Positions 8,681 through 19,165 of a DNA stretch of 64,000 nucleotides are shown in pieces. This DNA is from an uncultured Desulfofustis sp. Its GTDB lineage: Bacteria > Desulfobacterota > Desulfobulbia > Desulfobulbales > Desulfocapsaceae. Both the position numbers and the translations under genes were made by a program. Under the pieces are notes generated by a model. It was given only the letters and a program-made list of their open reading frames with translations. It did no database searches and was not told the DNA's origin. The first letter of the stretch is position 1; each line of letters starts with the position of its first letter. The stretch lies in assembly GCA_905479735.1 (NCBI GenBank), contig CAJQNS010000010.1, forward strand, positions 1-64,000, read 5' to 3'.

Positions 8681-9307
8681 TTAGAAACGGTATCCGTAGC
8701 GGAGCCCCAGAGTGTCGAGCCCTTCATTGGGTTCTGTCAGATAGCCGTTGGAGATATGATCGAACATGATCGAAATGAGATGATGGTGACCAAAAGCAAA
8801 ACCTGTCTCGATCGCCAGCCGAAAGAGCACCGTTGAACCAAGCTGATTCATGTTTGCCACATCTCCCTGGTCGGTTTCACCATCGTGAACGGCAAGCCCC
8901 AGTGCCAGATCGATGAAGTAGCCTTTCGGCCAACGGTATTCCCAGACGCCTCCTCCGTATATTTTGGAAGTATCGCCGGTGGTATTCAGGGAAAAACCGA
9001 GGTTTGGTCTCAGCATCCCGCTGAAAAGGTCCAGGGAAGGGGAAAACACAAGTTCGGCGTTGACATCGAATCCCCCTTCATTGCTCGATCCACCCCAGAC
9101 ACCGAGATCGTGATACAATACACCGAACCGAATTTCAGCAATCGGGTCCGCAGAACAGATCGGTACCGTAAGTAGAGTGCCACAGGCAAACAGGAGCCCG
9201 AGCAGACTGCGTCCGAGGGCAGTCCTGATGCTGTGGCTACTTGGGTTGACTGGCGGAGTTCTCACCGTCTTTTTTGTTGAGATATCTAAGCAGCTGGCGG
9301 GCTGCAC
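8681..9307 (-). CDS. PagL-like lipid A 3-O-deacylase (acyloxyacyl hydrolase family)
   Basis: An exported, probably outer-membrane beta-barrel protein. After a signal peptide (hydrophobic GRSLLGLLFACGTLL, cleavage near CSADP) the chain alternates polar and hydrophobic residues and ends in an aromatic (RYGYRF), as barrels do. The active-site pattern of PagL is present near the C-terminus: FDHISNGY...EPNEG, giving the His-x-Ser and a following acidic residue. PagL removes the 3-O acyl chain of lipid A. The annotated start overlaps the end of meaB. A GTG at 9265 would give a shorter overlap and keep the signal peptide. It is the last gene of the propionate operon by position. Confidence 0.75.
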   Translation of the reverse strand: MQPASCLDISTKKTVRTPPVNPSSHSIRTALGRSLLGLLFACGTLLTVPICSADPIAEIRFGVLYHDLGVWGGSSNEGGFDVNAELVFSPSLDLFSGMLRPNLGFSLNTTGDTSKIYGGGVWEYRWPKGYFIDLALGLAVHDGETDQGDVANMNQLGSTVLFRLAIETGFAFGHHHLISIMFDHISNGYLTEPNEGLDTLGLRYGYRF

Positions 9308-10247
9308 TGGTTGGTGAAATCTCCTGCAGGGCGATCGCGGCGGTTAGTTTAGGAAGATTGGCCTCGATATCGGGATGGGTGAAAAACCAGGTCTTCAGTC
9401 CTTCTTCGAGCAGGAAATACATCCAGTCCAAGGCCTGTTTTTTCCGTTTTGAGTCCAGCTCCCCAGCCGCCTGCAGGGCGGTCCGATGCTGGTTGACGGT
9501 CTCCCATATTTCAGCGAGACCGCTCTTCTTGAGCGCGCTGCAGGTCAATACCAGGGGTGACCAATTGGCGCTGCCCGGAGTCAGTATGTGCAGGGCCCCT
9601 TCATATTCCCTGCGGGCCCGCTCAGCCCGGGTCACATTATCGCCGTCGGCTTTGTTGATGACGATAGTATCGGCTACCTCGAGTATTCCTTTCTTGATAC
9701 CCTGCAATTCGTCGCCGGCCCCGGCAATCATCAGGACCAGGAAGAAATCGACCATCGAGGCCACGGCGGTTTCTGATTGTCCAACTCCTACCGTTTCGAT
9801 GATGATCACGTCGAAACCGGCCGCCTCACAGGCCAGCATCGTCTCTCTCGTCTTTCTGGCCACGCCGCCCAGGGTGCCGCCCGATGGTGAGGGGCGGATG
9901 AAGGCATTGTCGTTTACCGAAAGCTCAAGCATTCTGGTTTTATCACCGAGCACAGAGCCTCCGCTCCGGGCGCTCGATGGGTCAATGGCAAGGACCGCCA
10001 CCCGGTGACCAAGATCGGTCAACAGGGTTCCGAAGCTCTCGATAAAGGTTGATTTTCCGGCTCCCGGTACACCGGTGATGCCAAGGCGGATGGCCTTGCC
10101 GGTGTAGGGCAGCAGCTTTTCGATGATGGTCCCAGCCATCTCCTGATGGCTCGGCAGGGAGCTTTCAATCAGGGTGATGGTTCTCGACAGCATTAGCCGG
10201 TTGGCGTCGAGTACACCCTGAATGTAATAGTCGGGATCTTTGTGCAT
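9237..10247 (-). CDS. meaB: Methylmalonyl-CoA mutase-associated GTPase MeaB
   Basis: A G3E-family GTPase (ArgK/MeaB) that gates cobalamin loading of methylmalonyl-CoA mutase and protects it from inactivation. The P-loop GVPGAGKST is at residues 59-67, the base-recognition NKAD motif is present, and the switch region (VIIIETVGVGQSETAVASMVD) is typical. Length 336 residues is normal. It lies 114 bases after mcm on the same strand, the usual arrangement, and its 3' end overlaps the PagL-like gene. A hairpin in the mcm-meaB gap may reduce its expression relative to mcm. Confidence 0.96.
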   Translation of the reverse strand: MHKDPDYYIQGVLDANRLMLSRTITLIESSLPSHQEMAGTIIEKLLPYTGKAIRLGITGVPGAGKSTFIESFGTLLTDLGHRVAVLAIDPSSARSGGSVLGDKTRMLELSVNDNAFIRPSPSGGTLGGVARKTRETMLACEAAGFDVIIIETVGVGQSETAVASMVDFFLVLMIAGAGDELQGIKKGILEVADTIVINKADGDNVTRAERARREYEGALHILTPGSANWSPLVLTCSALKKSGLAEIWETVNQHRTALQAAGELDSKRKKQALDWMYFLLEEGLKTWFFTHPDIEANLPKLTAAIALQEISPTSAARQLLRYLNKKDGENSASQPK

Positions 10248-10299
10248 GGAGGTTGTGAGCTAACCGATCAGCGTATCTGTTCTCTGTCTTTGACGACCA

Positions 10300-10328
10300 A
10301 ACGGGAGCCGGTGGACCGGACTCCCGTT
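10300..10328 (-). terminator. Hairpin in the mcm-meaB gap
   Basis: AACGGGAGCCGGT at 10300-10312 pairs with ACCGGACTCCCGTT at 10315-10328 through a stem with one bulged base and a two-base loop. Read on the minus strand it follows mcm by 34 bases but lacks a run of T. It is more likely a partial terminator or a stabilising 3' end than a strong stop. Confidence 0.45.
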
Positions 10329-10361
10329 AATAGTCGCTGGTGCCATATCGGCAGACGGCCC

Positions 10362-12497
<2,136 letters not shown>

Positions 12498-12541
12498 GGT
12501 TGACTCCTTGTGGATGACGGTCCTTAGGTATGCCGATGATT

Positions 12542-12946
12542 TTATGAACGTTCACAGAGTTCGACCAGGATGCCGCCGGTGGCTTTAGGGTGTAGAAAGG
12601 CGATACGGGCTCCTCCTGCCCCGATTCGTGGGGTCTGATCGATGAGCTGGACATTCTTTTCTTTGAGCTCTGCAAGCGCCGCATCGATGTCAGCGACCCG
12701 AAAGGCAATATGCTGAAACCCTGTACCTTTTTTGTCGATGAATTTGGCCACGGGGCCGTCGGGGGCAGTCGATTCGAGCAGTTCGACCTCGCTCTCACCA
12801 ACCGGGAAGAAGGCAGTAGTCACTTTCTGCTCGGTGACTGTCTCGGCTCCCTCGAACTCGAGGCCGAGCACGTCAGTCCAGAAATTTTTTCCCTCGTCGA
12901 TACTGTTTACGGCGATTCCAAGATGATCGATCTTGAGTATCTTCAT
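12542..12946 (-). CDS. mce: Methylmalonyl-CoA epimerase
   Basis: A vicinal-oxygen-chelate metalloenzyme that converts (S)- to (R)-methylmalonyl-CoA for the mutase. Length 134 residues is normal. The metal and catalytic positions are visible: H near the start (KIDHLGIAV), Q/H in FQHIAFRV, and the C-terminal Glu in ILVELCE. GGAGGG precedes the ATG. It starts 44 bases upstream of mcm and 48 bases downstream of the tetR gene, with a palindrome in that gap. Confidence 0.95.
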   Translation of the reverse strand: MKILKIDHLGIAVNSIDEGKNFWTDVLGLEFEGAETVTEQKVTTAFFPVGESEVELLESTAPDGPVAKFIDKKGTGFQHIAFRVADIDAALAELKEKNVQLIDQTPRIGAGGARIAFLHPKATGGILVELCERS

Positions 12947-12971
12947 ACGTGCCCTCCAGGTTATTTCTATG

Positions 12972-12985
12972 ATTTAGATCTAAAT
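12972..12985. promoter_or_regulatory. 14-bp perfect palindrome between tetR and mce
   Basis: ATTTAGATCTAAAT is a perfect palindrome 26 bases upstream of the mce start and 9 bases after the tetR stop. Its size and symmetry suit a dimeric repressor, and the adjacent TetR-family gene is the obvious candidate. I found no second perfect copy in the window. A link to this TetR protein is inference. Confidence 0.45.
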
Positions 12986-12994
12986 TTAGTCGTT

Positions 12995-13606
12995 TCAGTG
13001 ATTACTCTGGCCGTTTTTATAGTCAGGATTGAGCATGCCCCGCCAGACCATTTCAAACATGGCGTTGGCCTGAGCCGACAAGCTTTCCTGCTGGCCCCGG
13101 AGGATCCACATGAAAAAGGATCGCTGGACGAAGCCCATCAGAAAGTCAAGCAGGGTGCCGGCCCTGACATCGGGATTCAAAATACCCTCTTTCTGGCCCT
13201 GCCGGAGCACATCGATCATCAGCCCCATCATTCTGGGCTGGGCAAAGGTCTTGTCAGCCATCCAGGTGTTCATCGGCAGGGTCATGAAGACGATGCGGCC
13301 GAGTCCAACGTGGCGTTCGTAATAGTCGAGTTGCAGCCAGAAGACTTTGCGGAGTTTCTCCTTAAGGTCTTCTATGCCCTGCAAATGATCAACGATACGA
13401 TCAGTGAGCTTGCCCATCCACACATCGACAAAGGCAAAGACCAGCCGTTCTTTACTGCCGTAATGCTTGTAGATGGTCGTGAAACTGACCCCGGCCTGCT
13501 CAGCGACATCTCTGATGCTCGCTTTGTGGAAATCGGAGTTGGAAAAGATCTCCAAAACCACCTTTTCCAGCCGCTGATGGACGTCGGGACGAAATGTTTC
13601 AGCCAT
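12995..13606 (-). CDS. TetR/AcrR-family transcriptional regulator
   Basis: A 203-residue one-component repressor. The N-terminal helix-turn-helix (SIRDVAEQAGVSFTTIYKHYGSKERL, about residues 23-48) is canonical, and the rest is a helical ligand-binding and dimerisation domain. It is encoded inside the propionate operon, 30 bases after the carboxyltransferase gene and 48 bases before mce. It probably senses an acyl-CoA or related intermediate and controls part of the block. Ligand and operator are not known from the sequence. Confidence 0.92.
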   Translation of the reverse strand: MAETFRPDVHQRLEKVVLEIFSNSDFHKASIRDVAEQAGVSFTTIYKHYGSKERLVFAFVDVWMGKLTDRIVDHLQGIEDLKEKLRKVFWLQLDYYERHVGLGRIVFMTLPMNTWMADKTFAQPRMMGLMIDVLRQGQKEGILNPDVRAGTLLDFLMGFVQRSFFMWILRGQQESLSAQANAMFEMVWRGMLNPDYKNGQSNH

Positions 13607-13636
13607 GATCAGTCGTTAGTCGTCAGAACCTAAATT

Positions 13637-15601
13637 TCAGCCAATTACGCAGAGAACAGCACCTTTGGTAATCGTGTCACCGCTGTCGAAGTCGATGGCT
13701 TTGATGGTGCCGTCGCAGGGTGCCGGCAGTGCATTTTCCATCTTCATGGCCTCCAGGACGACAACCGTATCCCCCTGCTTGACACTGTCACCAACCTTCT
13801 TTTCATACTTGACGATCATGCCAGGCATGGGTGCCAGCAGCAGGGTGCCGGTAGGCGAAGCTGCCGGTGCGGGGGCCGCTGGTTCTGGATTCGATGCCGT
13901 TGCCGCCGGCGCCGCTGGTGAGGGGGCAGCGGGAGCCGCTGCGGTTACCGGGGCCGCGAATATTGCCGGGCCGCCTACCGGGTCGACATCGACGCTAAAG
14001 AACTCCTGGTCGACAAAGACATTGAAGGTTCGGGCCGATTCACTCTTGGCCGGGGCATCCTGTTTCTTCTCGACCAGTTCTCCGGCCTTGGCTTTCTTCA
14101 GTATTTCATCTTTCTTTTTCACCTCTTCCATGGTGATCGGCTGGACATTGTCCGGAGCGGGAGTGATGCCGTATTTCCATTCCAGGAACTTCTTGCCGGT
14201 GACCGGAAACTGAGCATAGAGAATCACGTCGTCCAGATCCTTGGCCAGATCGCCGACCTCTTCCTTGGCTTTCTCAAGTTCGGGTTCGAGTACCTCGGCC
14301 GGCCGGCAGGTGATCGGTTCCTCGCCTCGCGGGTAACCTTTGAGCGCTTTTTTCTGAACTTCCGGATTGATCGGCGTGGCGGTTTTACCATAAAGCCCGT
14401 AGCAAAGATCCTTAACCTGGCCGGTGATCATCTTGTAGCGCTCATCAGGGGTGTCGTGCAGCACGTTGTTGACCGTCTGCACACCAACGATCTGAGAAGT
14501 CGGAGTGACCAGAGGAATCTGGCCGAGATCCTTACGAACGCGGGGCAGCTCTTTGTAGACCTCGCCGATCTTGTCCAGTGCATCCATTTCGCGGAGCTGG
14601 TTGACCAGGTTGGAGAGCATGCCGCCAGGCGTCTGGTGCAGCAGTACATTGATGTCGATGATCGATACCTTGGAATCGTCAAGCAGGTGCTTGTATTTCG
14701 GCAGTACTTCTTTTTCCAGGATTTCGTTGATGCTGGCCAGTTTCTTGATATCGAAACCGGTGTCGCGGTTGGTACCGAGCAGGGTCATGACCAGAGGTTC
14801 CACCGCTGCGTGGGACGTTCGGTAGGCATAGGGCGTCATACAGGTATCAATGATGTCGACTCCAGCCTCGATGGCTTTGAGATGCGTCATCGGTGACATA
14901 CCTGAAGTGAAATGGCTGTGCAGATGAAGCGGAATCGAGACAGCCTCTTTCATCGATTTAACCAGATTATAGGCGTCGTAGGGAGCCAGCAGGCCTGCCA
15001 TATCCTTGATGCAGATTGAATCAGCGCCCATCGATTCAAGGTCTTTGGCCTTGGTGAGATAATAGTCGAGATTATAGACTTCACCTCCCAGCCGGGGCTC
15101 GGTCATCGTGTAACAGATACAGCCCTGAAAGTGCTTGCCGCTTTTCTTGATTTGGCTGACTACCGTCTCAAAATTGCGATAGTCGTTAAGGGCGTCGAAG
15201 GTACGGAAAATATCCATACCGTTTTCCGCGGCTCTGTCAACAAAGGCCAGGGCCAGATCATCTGCATAGTTACGGTAGCCCACCAGGTTCTGGGCTCTCA
15301 GCAGCATCGAAAACGGGGTTTTTTTGATGTAGCGTTTTAAGGTCCGGAGGCGCTCCCATGGGTCTTCGTTGAGAAAGCGGTGCATGGTATCAAAAGTTGC
15401 ACCACCCCAGGTTTCAACAGCCCAGAAACCGACTTCGTCAATCAGCTCGGCCACCGGTATCATATCCTCAGTTCTACCGCGGGTGGCAAACAGGGACTGA
15501 TGCCCATCGCGCAGAGACAGATCCATGATTTTTACTGGATTTTCCGCTGCCGGGCGGTCACTGTCATAATTCATTTCAGTCATTTGAACTTGGTCGCTCA
15601 T
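13637..15601 (-). CDS. Carboxyltransferase/biotin carrier subunit (PycB/OadA/5S type)
   Basis: Removes the carboxyl group from oxaloacetate and places it on its own biotin, giving pyruvate. The protein has 654 residues. It contains an HMGL-like TIM barrel with the DLSLRDGHQS metal-site motif (residues 27-36), a conserved carboxylase domain, an Ala/Pro-rich linker (about 540-585), and a C-terminal biotinyl domain with EAMKMEN, biotin Lys at about residue 620. With the MmdA subunit encoded upstream it would form a methylmalonyl-CoA:oxaloacetate transcarboxylase. It could also act as a pyruvate carboxylase B subunit, but no biotin carboxylase gene is present here. AAGGAG precedes the ATG. Confidence 0.92.
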   Translation of the reverse strand: MSDQVQMTEMNYDSDRPAAENPVKIMDLSLRDGHQSLFATRGRTEDMIPVAELIDEVGFWAVETWGGATFDTMHRFLNEDPWERLRTLKRYIKKTPFSMLLRAQNLVGYRNYADDLALAFVDRAAENGMDIFRTFDALNDYRNFETVVSQIKKSGKHFQGCICYTMTEPRLGGEVYNLDYYLTKAKDLESMGADSICIKDMAGLLAPYDAYNLVKSMKEAVSIPLHLHSHFTSGMSPMTHLKAIEAGVDIIDTCMTPYAYRTSHAAVEPLVMTLLGTNRDTGFDIKKLASINEILEKEVLPKYKHLLDDSKVSIIDINVLLHQTPGGMLSNLVNQLREMDALDKIGEVYKELPRVRKDLGQIPLVTPTSQIVGVQTVNNVLHDTPDERYKMITGQVKDLCYGLYGKTATPINPEVQKKALKGYPRGEEPITCRPAEVLEPELEKAKEEVGDLAKDLDDVILYAQFPVTGKKFLEWKYGITPAPDNVQPITMEEVKKKDEILKKAKAGELVEKKQDAPAKSESARTFNVFVDQEFFSVDVDPVGGPAIFAAPVTAAAPAAPSPAAPAATASNPEPAAPAPAASPTGTLLLAPMPGMIVKYEKKVGDSVKQGDTVVVLEAMKMENALPAPCDGTIKAIDFDSGDTITKGAVLCVIG

Positions 15602-15642
15602 CGTCTCTATCTCCTTATGCCTGTACGTTGGCTTTTATTAGC

Positions 15643-15852
15643 TTAGCGAAAGCTGGTAAATGTCCGCAGTTGAACGAGCCTGCGCATGGTCATCATGTCC
15701 TGCCGGCCGCTCTGGCTCCATAAACTCTGAGACTGGCGTGCCGCCTGATCTTCCTGCTGTGCGGCAGCATCCGCCGCTGCCTGCTCTTCCATTTGCAGGT
15801 AGGCATTTACAGCTGCCAGGGCCGCTGCCATTTTCTTTTGCATGTCTGCCAT
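15643..15852 (-). CDS. Small conserved-looking protein of the carboxyltransferase operon
   Basis: A 69-residue protein between the ABM gene and the biotin-subunit gene. The N-terminal half is an Ala/Gln/Glu-rich amphipathic helix (KKMAAALAAVNAYLQMEEQ). The C-terminal part is a basic motif, SLWSQSGRQDMMTMRRLVQLR. From memory, similar 'W...GRQ.MM..R' tails occur in short proteins next to acyl-CoA decarboxylase/transcarboxylase genes in anaerobes, so an assembly or structural role in that complex is plausible. No enzymatic motif is visible. A weak ribosome site (GAGAAG) precedes the ATG. Longer frames in this gap lack this pattern. Confidence 0.7.
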   Translation of the reverse strand: MADMQKKMAAALAAVNAYLQMEEQAAADAAAQQEDQAARQSQSLWSQSGRQDMMTMRRLVQLRTFTSFR

Positions 15853-15934
15853 TGTCTTCTCGATTGCCTTCAGTTTTCAGGTCTTGATTCCTTCGGATGG
15901 CCTTGTCTCCCACCGGTGGGTATGAAGGCGGGAA

Positions 15935-16216
15935 TCACTCATATATTTCATAATCTGTTGATGTTCCGAGCAGATCGTCTATTTCTTTCTGGATAGCGAT
16001 CCGCTTGTCGTTTTTCACCCAGTCGTTCCAGTCCTCGATCGAACGCCAGGTGCTGATCACCATACACTCTCCCGGCTGGTCCAGCCGTTTGAGGGTCTGG
16101 CCGGAGATGTAGCCCGGCTGCATCAAAGTGACGCTTCTCAGTCGTTTGAGCAGGACGGTGAGTTCCGGAATATTGGCTTCGGATACGTTACGTTTGATAA
16201 AAATTTTAACGCTCAT
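15935..16216 (-). CDS. ABM-domain (antibiotic biosynthesis monooxygenase-like) protein
   Basis: A 93-residue dimeric alpha/beta-barrel protein of the ABM superfamily. The pattern of an N-terminal strand (MSVKIFIKRNV), a helix, PGYISGQTL, then a strand with STWRSIEDWNDW is typical. Members include monooxygenases, heme-degrading enzymes and proteins with no known activity. The function here is unknown. It starts 21 bases after mmdA and lies 82 bases before the 69-residue protein, so it is co-transcribed with the transcarboxylase genes. Confidence 0.85.
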   Translation of the reverse strand: MSVKIFIKRNVSEANIPELTVLLKRLRSVTLMQPGYISGQTLKRLDQPGECMVISTWRSIEDWNDWVKNDKRIAIQKEIDDLLGTSTDYEIYE

Positions 16217-16237
16217 TGTTGTCCCCTTCTGTGCTGT

Positions 16238-17788
16238 TTATAATGGAATGTTTCCGTGTTTCTTCATCGGGTTGGTATCGCGTTTGGTCTCAACGATCTT
16301 CAGGGCGTTGATAATTCTGATCCGGGTCCGGGCCGGCTCGATGATATCATCGATATAGCCCCGCTGGGCTGCCACGTAGGGGTTGGCTACGGCGTCCTGA
16401 TACTCCTGCTCCCGTTCCTGCAGGTACTTCTCAGGATCAGCCTCTTTTTTAGCCTGTCTGCCGTAAAGTACTTCAACGGCGCCTTTGGCTCCCATCACCG
16501 CGATCTCGGCTGTCGGCCAGGCGTAGTTGATATCGCCCCGCAGATGTTTGGAGGACATCACGCAATAGGCGCCGCCATATGCTTTACGAGTGATAACCGT
16601 GACTTTGGGGATGGTTGCCTCGGCGTAAGCATAGAGAATCTTGGCCCCGTTTCGGATGACACCGCCATACTCCTGAGCAGTACCAGGCAGAAATCCGGGC
16701 ACATCGACAAAGGTGACGACGGGGATGTTGAAGCAGTCGCAGAACCTTACAAAGCGGGCTCCCTTGACCGAGCTGTCAATGTCGAGCACACCAGAGTAGT
16801 GGGCCGGCTGGTTGGCCACGATGCCGACGCTTCTGCCATTGTAACGACCAAAACCGACAATCAGGTTCGGAGCGAAGTTTTCCTTGATTTCGAAGAAATC
16901 ACCGTTATCGACCGTTGCCAGGATGATATCCTTCATATCGTAGGCTTCGTTCGGATTGGTCGGTATTATAGTGTTGAGTTCCTCGGTACGGCGCTCAGCT
17001 GGATCCGCACAGGGGATCATTGGCGGATCTTCCATGTTGTTCTGCGGTAGAAAAGAGACCAGCTTGCGTACGTAAGCAATGGCATCCGCCCCTGTATCGG
17101 CGGCGAAGTCGGAAACCCCGCTGCGTGAGGAATGCATATCTGCACCCCCCAGTTCCTCAACAGTCACATCTTCGTGAGTTACCGATTTCACTACTTTGGG
17201 GCCGGTCAGAAACATATAAGAATTGTTCTTCACCATGACCACAAAGTCGGTCAATGCTGGTGAATAAACTGCACCACCGGCACAAGGACCGAAGATTGCA
17301 GAAATCTGCGGGATGACACCTGAAGACATGACATTTCTGAGAAAGATGTCGGTATAACCCGCAAGGCTTTCTATCCCCTCTTGAATCCTGGCACCACCGC
17401 TGTCATTCAATCCGATAACCGGGGCCCCGTTTTTCATTGCCAGGTCCATTATTTTGCAGATTTTCTCGGCAAATGTCTCCGACAATGATCCACCCAGAAC
17501 GGTAAAATCCTGGGCAAACACATAGACGATACGTCCATCGATGGTGCCGTGGCCGGTGACAACGCCGTCGCCTGGATACTTTTGTTGATCCATGCCAAAA
17601 TCGGTGCATCGATGGGTCTTGAACATGTCGAATTCTTCAAACGACCCCTTATCCAAAAGAAGATCGATCCGTTCTCTGGCGGTCATTCTGCCGAGCGAAT
17701 GCAGTTTGTCGATTCGCTTCTGACCACCGCCGAGTTTGGCCTCGGCCCTGAGTTGTTTCAGATATTCGAGTCTTTCGATGGTATCCAT
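16238..17788 (-). CDS. mmdA: Acyl-CoA carboxyltransferase (MmdA/PccB/12S type)
   Basis: Transfers the carboxyl group from biotin to propionyl-CoA to form methylmalonyl-CoA. The 516-residue crotonase-fold tandem protein has both CoA/oxyanion regions: [13 protein letters not shown] in the first half and [17 protein letters not shown] with [10 protein letters not shown] in the second. It is the first gene of the long minus-strand propionate operon, with AAGGAGAA before the ATG and a 480-base leader region that holds promoter and operator candidates. The biotin it uses is carried by the subunit encoded at 13637-15601. Confidence 0.95.
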   Translation of the reverse strand: MDTIERLEYLKQLRAEAKLGGGQKRIDKLHSLGRMTARERIDLLLDKGSFEEFDMFKTHRCTDFGMDQQKYPGDGVVTGHGTIDGRIVYVFAQDFTVLGGSLSETFAEKICKIMDLAMKNGAPVIGLNDSGGARIQEGIESLAGYTDIFLRNVMSSGVIPQISAIFGPCAGGAVYSPALTDFVVMVKNNSYMFLTGPKVVKSVTHEDVTVEELGGADMHSSRSGVSDFAADTGADAIAYVRKLVSFLPQNNMEDPPMIPCADPAERRTEELNTIIPTNPNEAYDMKDIILATVDNGDFFEIKENFAPNLIVGFGRYNGRSVGIVANQPAHYSGVLDIDSSVKGARFVRFCDCFNIPVVTFVDVPGFLPGTAQEYGGVIRNGAKILYAYAEATIPKVTVITRKAYGGAYCVMSSKHLRGDINYAWPTAEIAVMGAKGAVEVLYGRQAKKEADPEKYLQEREQEYQDAVANPYVAAQRGYIDDIIEPARTRIRIINALKIVETKRDTNPMKKHGNIPL

Positions 17789-17928
17789 GGGTTCTCCTTA
17801 GCGAAATGAATGCGGGTAATGGGGGTGCGACAGGCGGATTGACTGGAGTTGCATTAGCATCTTTACTGATCGTAATTGTCTGTATTAACAATTAAAAACA
17901 AAAACAAGCTGTCAACAAATCAACTTGC

Positions 17929-17942
17929 AAAAGAACATTGTT
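17929..17942. promoter_or_regulatory. Element AAAAGAACATTGTT upstream of mmdA
   Basis: The same 14 bases recur at 23737-23750 upstream of prpE, where the symmetry extends to AGAACA-T-TGTTCT. Here it lies about 140 bases before the mmdA start and, if the promoter at 17952-17980 is right, spans roughly +3 to +16, a repressor position. A partial copy (AAAAGAACAT, opposite orientation) is at 18002-18011. Confidence 0.5.
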
Positions 17943-17951
17943 ACTCTAGCA

Positions 17952-17980
17952 TTTTTAGGTAATTAATCAGATATTGTCAA
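17952..17980 (-). promoter_or_regulatory. Candidate sigma70 promoter of the mmdA operon
   Basis: On the minus strand a perfect -35 TTGACA (17975-17980) is followed after 17 bases by TAAAAA (17952-17957), a four-of-six match to the -10 box. It would start an RNA near 17945, with a leader of about 157 bases before mmdA. The gap from 17789 to 18268 holds this promoter, the shared element, an inverted repeat (AATTAGTT/AACTAATT, 17992-18023) and the sucD terminator. I see no gene in it. Confidence 0.5.
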
Positions 17981-17991
17981 GGGAAAAGATA

Positions 17992-18023
17992 AATTAGTTA
18001 GATGTTCTTTTGAAAAACTAATT
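17992..18023. repeat. Inverted repeat upstream of the mmdA promoter
   Basis: Perfect 8-base arms AATTAGTT (17992-17999) and AACTAATT (18016-18023) enclose a 16-base centre that contains the reversed AAAAGAACAT copy. The site lies upstream of the candidate -35 box and could bind an activator, or it could be incidental in this AT-rich stretch. Confidence 0.35.
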
Positions 18024-18196
18024 ATAACAGCTCTATAATGATTCTATAAAGAGATTCTCTGAGGGGAAAATCAGCAGAGAGCTTAAAGGTCAGATGGGGT
18101 AGATAAAAGTGTCAATGGCCACTTGATGGCTAAATAATAACAGCGTTATTCTTCCTGCAATTCTTTAGTAAAGTAAATGATACTGATAGCTTGAAT

Positions 18197-18238
18197 AAAA
18201 CACGGTGTGCTGAAGAAGCGAGTTTCACACCGTGTTTT
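18197..18238 (-). terminator. Intrinsic terminator after sucD
   Basis: Perfect 13-base arms AAAACACGGTGTG (18197-18209) and CACACCGTGTTTT (18226-18238) lie 30 bases after the sucD stop. On the minus strand the stem ends in TTTT followed by ATT. The A/T flanks make it usable in both directions. It separates the suc operon from the mmdA operon. Confidence 0.8.
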
Positions 18239-18268
18239 TCCTTTTCAGAATTTGACTCGATACGGATG

Positions 18269-19141
18269 TTACTCGTAGACTTCTTTGCAGAGTCTTCCCA
18301 GAGTACCGAGATCGCGACAGACATAGATACCAGCAGCCTCCATTGCCTCGATCTTGGCGGCTGCAGTGCCTGAACCGCCGCTGACGATGGCTCCGGCATG
18401 CCCCATTCTTCTGCCCGGAGGTGCGGTCAGACCGGCAATGAAACCCACCACAGGTTTACTCATATGGGCTTTGATCCAGGCAGCGGCTTCCTCTTCTGCG
18501 CTGCCGCCGATTTCACCGACCATTACCACCGCCTTGGTGTGGGCATCGGCTTCGAATGCTTCAAGGCAATCGATAAAGCCAGTTCCGTTTACGGGATCTC
18601 CGCCGATCCCCACACAGGTCGTCTGACCGAATCCTTCCTGGCTGAGCTGATGAACCACTTCATAGGTCAGGGTGCCTGAGCGGGAAACCACTCCAAAAGG
18701 GCCTCCCTCCTGGTGAATTGAGGCAGGCATAATGCCGATCTTGCAGGCCCCAGGGGTAATAATCCCGGGACAGTTAGGTCCGATGAGCCGGCTGCTCGTG
18801 GTAGCCAGGTAATTCTTGACCCGGAGCATATCCATGACGGGGATGCCTTCGGTGATACAGACTATCAGCTCTATGCCGGCATCGGCCGCTTCGAGAATCG
18901 CCTCAGCTGCAAAGGGTGGCGGAACAAATATCATCGAAGTATTGGCGCCGGTTGCCTGGCGCGCTTCGTGGACAGAATTGAAAACGTCCACTTCATCCAT
19001 TTTCTGGCCGCCCTTTCCCGGGGTGACACCAGCGACCACATTGGTTCCATAAGCAATGCACTGCCTGGTGTGAAACTGTCCTTCCTGGCCGGTGATGCCC
19101 TGCACAATCAAGCGAGTCGAACTGTCTGCAAAAATAGCCAT
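18269..19141 (-). CDS. sucD: Succinyl-CoA synthetase alpha subunit
   Basis: Forms succinyl-CoA synthetase with SucC, converting succinyl-CoA, ADP or GDP and phosphate to succinate and a nucleoside triphosphate. This is the substrate-level phosphorylation step of propionate oxidation. The CoA-binding Rossmann motif ([15 protein letters not shown], residues 13-27) and the phosphohistidine loop (RRMGHAGAI, His at about 248) are intact. Length 290 residues is normal. Unusually, it is separated from sucC by the GlpQ-like gene at 19166-20335, with a 24-base gap to that gene. Confidence 0.97.
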   Translation of the reverse strand: MAIFADSSTRLIVQGITGQEGQFHTRQCIAYGTNVVAGVTPGKGGQKMDEVDVFNSVHEARQATGANTSMIFVPPPFAAEAILEAADAGIELIVCITEGIPVMDMLRVKNYLATTSSRLIGPNCPGIITPGACKIGIMPASIHQEGGPFGVVSRSGTLTYEVVHQLSQEGFGQTTCVGIGGDPVNGTGFIDCLEAFEADAHTKAVVMVGEIGGSAEEEAAAWIKAHMSKPVVGFIAGLTAPPGRRMGHAGAIVSGGSGTAAAKIEAMEAAGIYVCRDLGTLGRLCKEVYE

Positions 19142-19165
19142 GAGTTTCTACCGCCTTCTATAAAT

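Noticed and set aside
12710-13633. 307-codon plus-strand frame antisense to mce and tetR
   Set aside because: It runs across two well-identified genes on the other strand, has no family pattern, and is explained by the GC-rich codon usage of those genes.
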